This document shows, in pieces, positions 63,550 through 64,000 of a DNA stretch of 64,000 nucleotides. The stretch lies in contig JABVXV010000242.1 of the NCBI GenBank assembly GCA_013365325.1, forward strand, positions 33,107 through 97,106. The letters are read 5' to 3'. The translations under genes and the position numbers were made by a program. Below the pieces are notes generated by a model. It saw only the letters and a list, made by a program, of their open reading frames with translations, was not told the origin of the DNA and did not search any database. Position 1 is the stretch's first letter; every line of letters begins with the position of its first letter. The stretch is from Dipetalonema caudispina. Its lineage: Eukaryota > Nematoda > Chromadorea > Rhabditida > Onchocercidae.

Positions 63550-64000
<451 letters not shown>

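Overview
The window is eukaryotic nuclear DNA, AT-rich, with short exons, GT-AG introns of mostly 100-600 nt and no operon-style bacterial coding. Gene content and style point to a parasitic nematode, probably a filarial worm. Reasons: a MOMA-1-type MICOS subunit and a MOF acetyltransferase of nematode-like layout, a pyrimidine-rich 3' splice site just upstream of several start codons (as expected for spliced-leader trans-splicing), and sparse genes in AT-rich spacers. I cannot name the species. All gene models are my own splice predictions from reading frame, phase and splice signals.

Layout. 1.4-4.6 kb (+): PTPA, the phosphotyrosyl/PP2A phosphatase activator, nine exons, complete. 6.8-8.9 kb (+): a six-exon acidic, helical, probably coiled-coil protein of about 263 residues that I do not recognise. 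10.3-10.6 kb: an inverted copy of the transmembrane exon of the ADAM gene that lies 26 kb away. 10.6-20.8 kb: no convincing gene. 20.9-24.0 kb (+): an F-box/leucine-rich-type protein with an unresolved 5' end. 25.4 kb: an isolated GC-richer open stretch. 26.1-27.8 kb (+): a complete four-exon MADF-BESS-type transcription regulator. 28.2-28.8 kb (+): an unidentified, frame-broken ORF. 29.5-31.3 kb (-): a Hairy/E(spl) (HES) bHLH-Orange repressor, first exon not found. 34.9-39.4 kb (-): a membrane ADAM metalloprotease with furin site, zinc site, truncated disintegrin region, transmembrane segment and long SH3-ligand tail. 39.6-53.4 kb: mostly empty AT-rich DNA with three strong hairpins and two weak ORF candidates. 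53.4-57.2 kb (-): MOF/KAT8 histone acetyltransferase (mys-2), ten exons, complete. 58.0-60.5 kb (+): MOMA-1/MIC26-27, six exons, complete, divergent from mys-2 across about 0.7 kb. 60.6-64 kb: empty, ending in a long ATT satellite that runs out of the window.

The genes are unrelated housekeeping, developmental and regulatory functions and do not form a pathway. The most unusual items are the dispersed inverted duplication of the ADAM transmembrane exon, the stripped-down ADAM ectodomain, a CxxC-bearing insertion exon in the MOF chromo-barrel, and a 75-nt hairpin with a perfect 21-bp stem that looks like a microRNA precursor.
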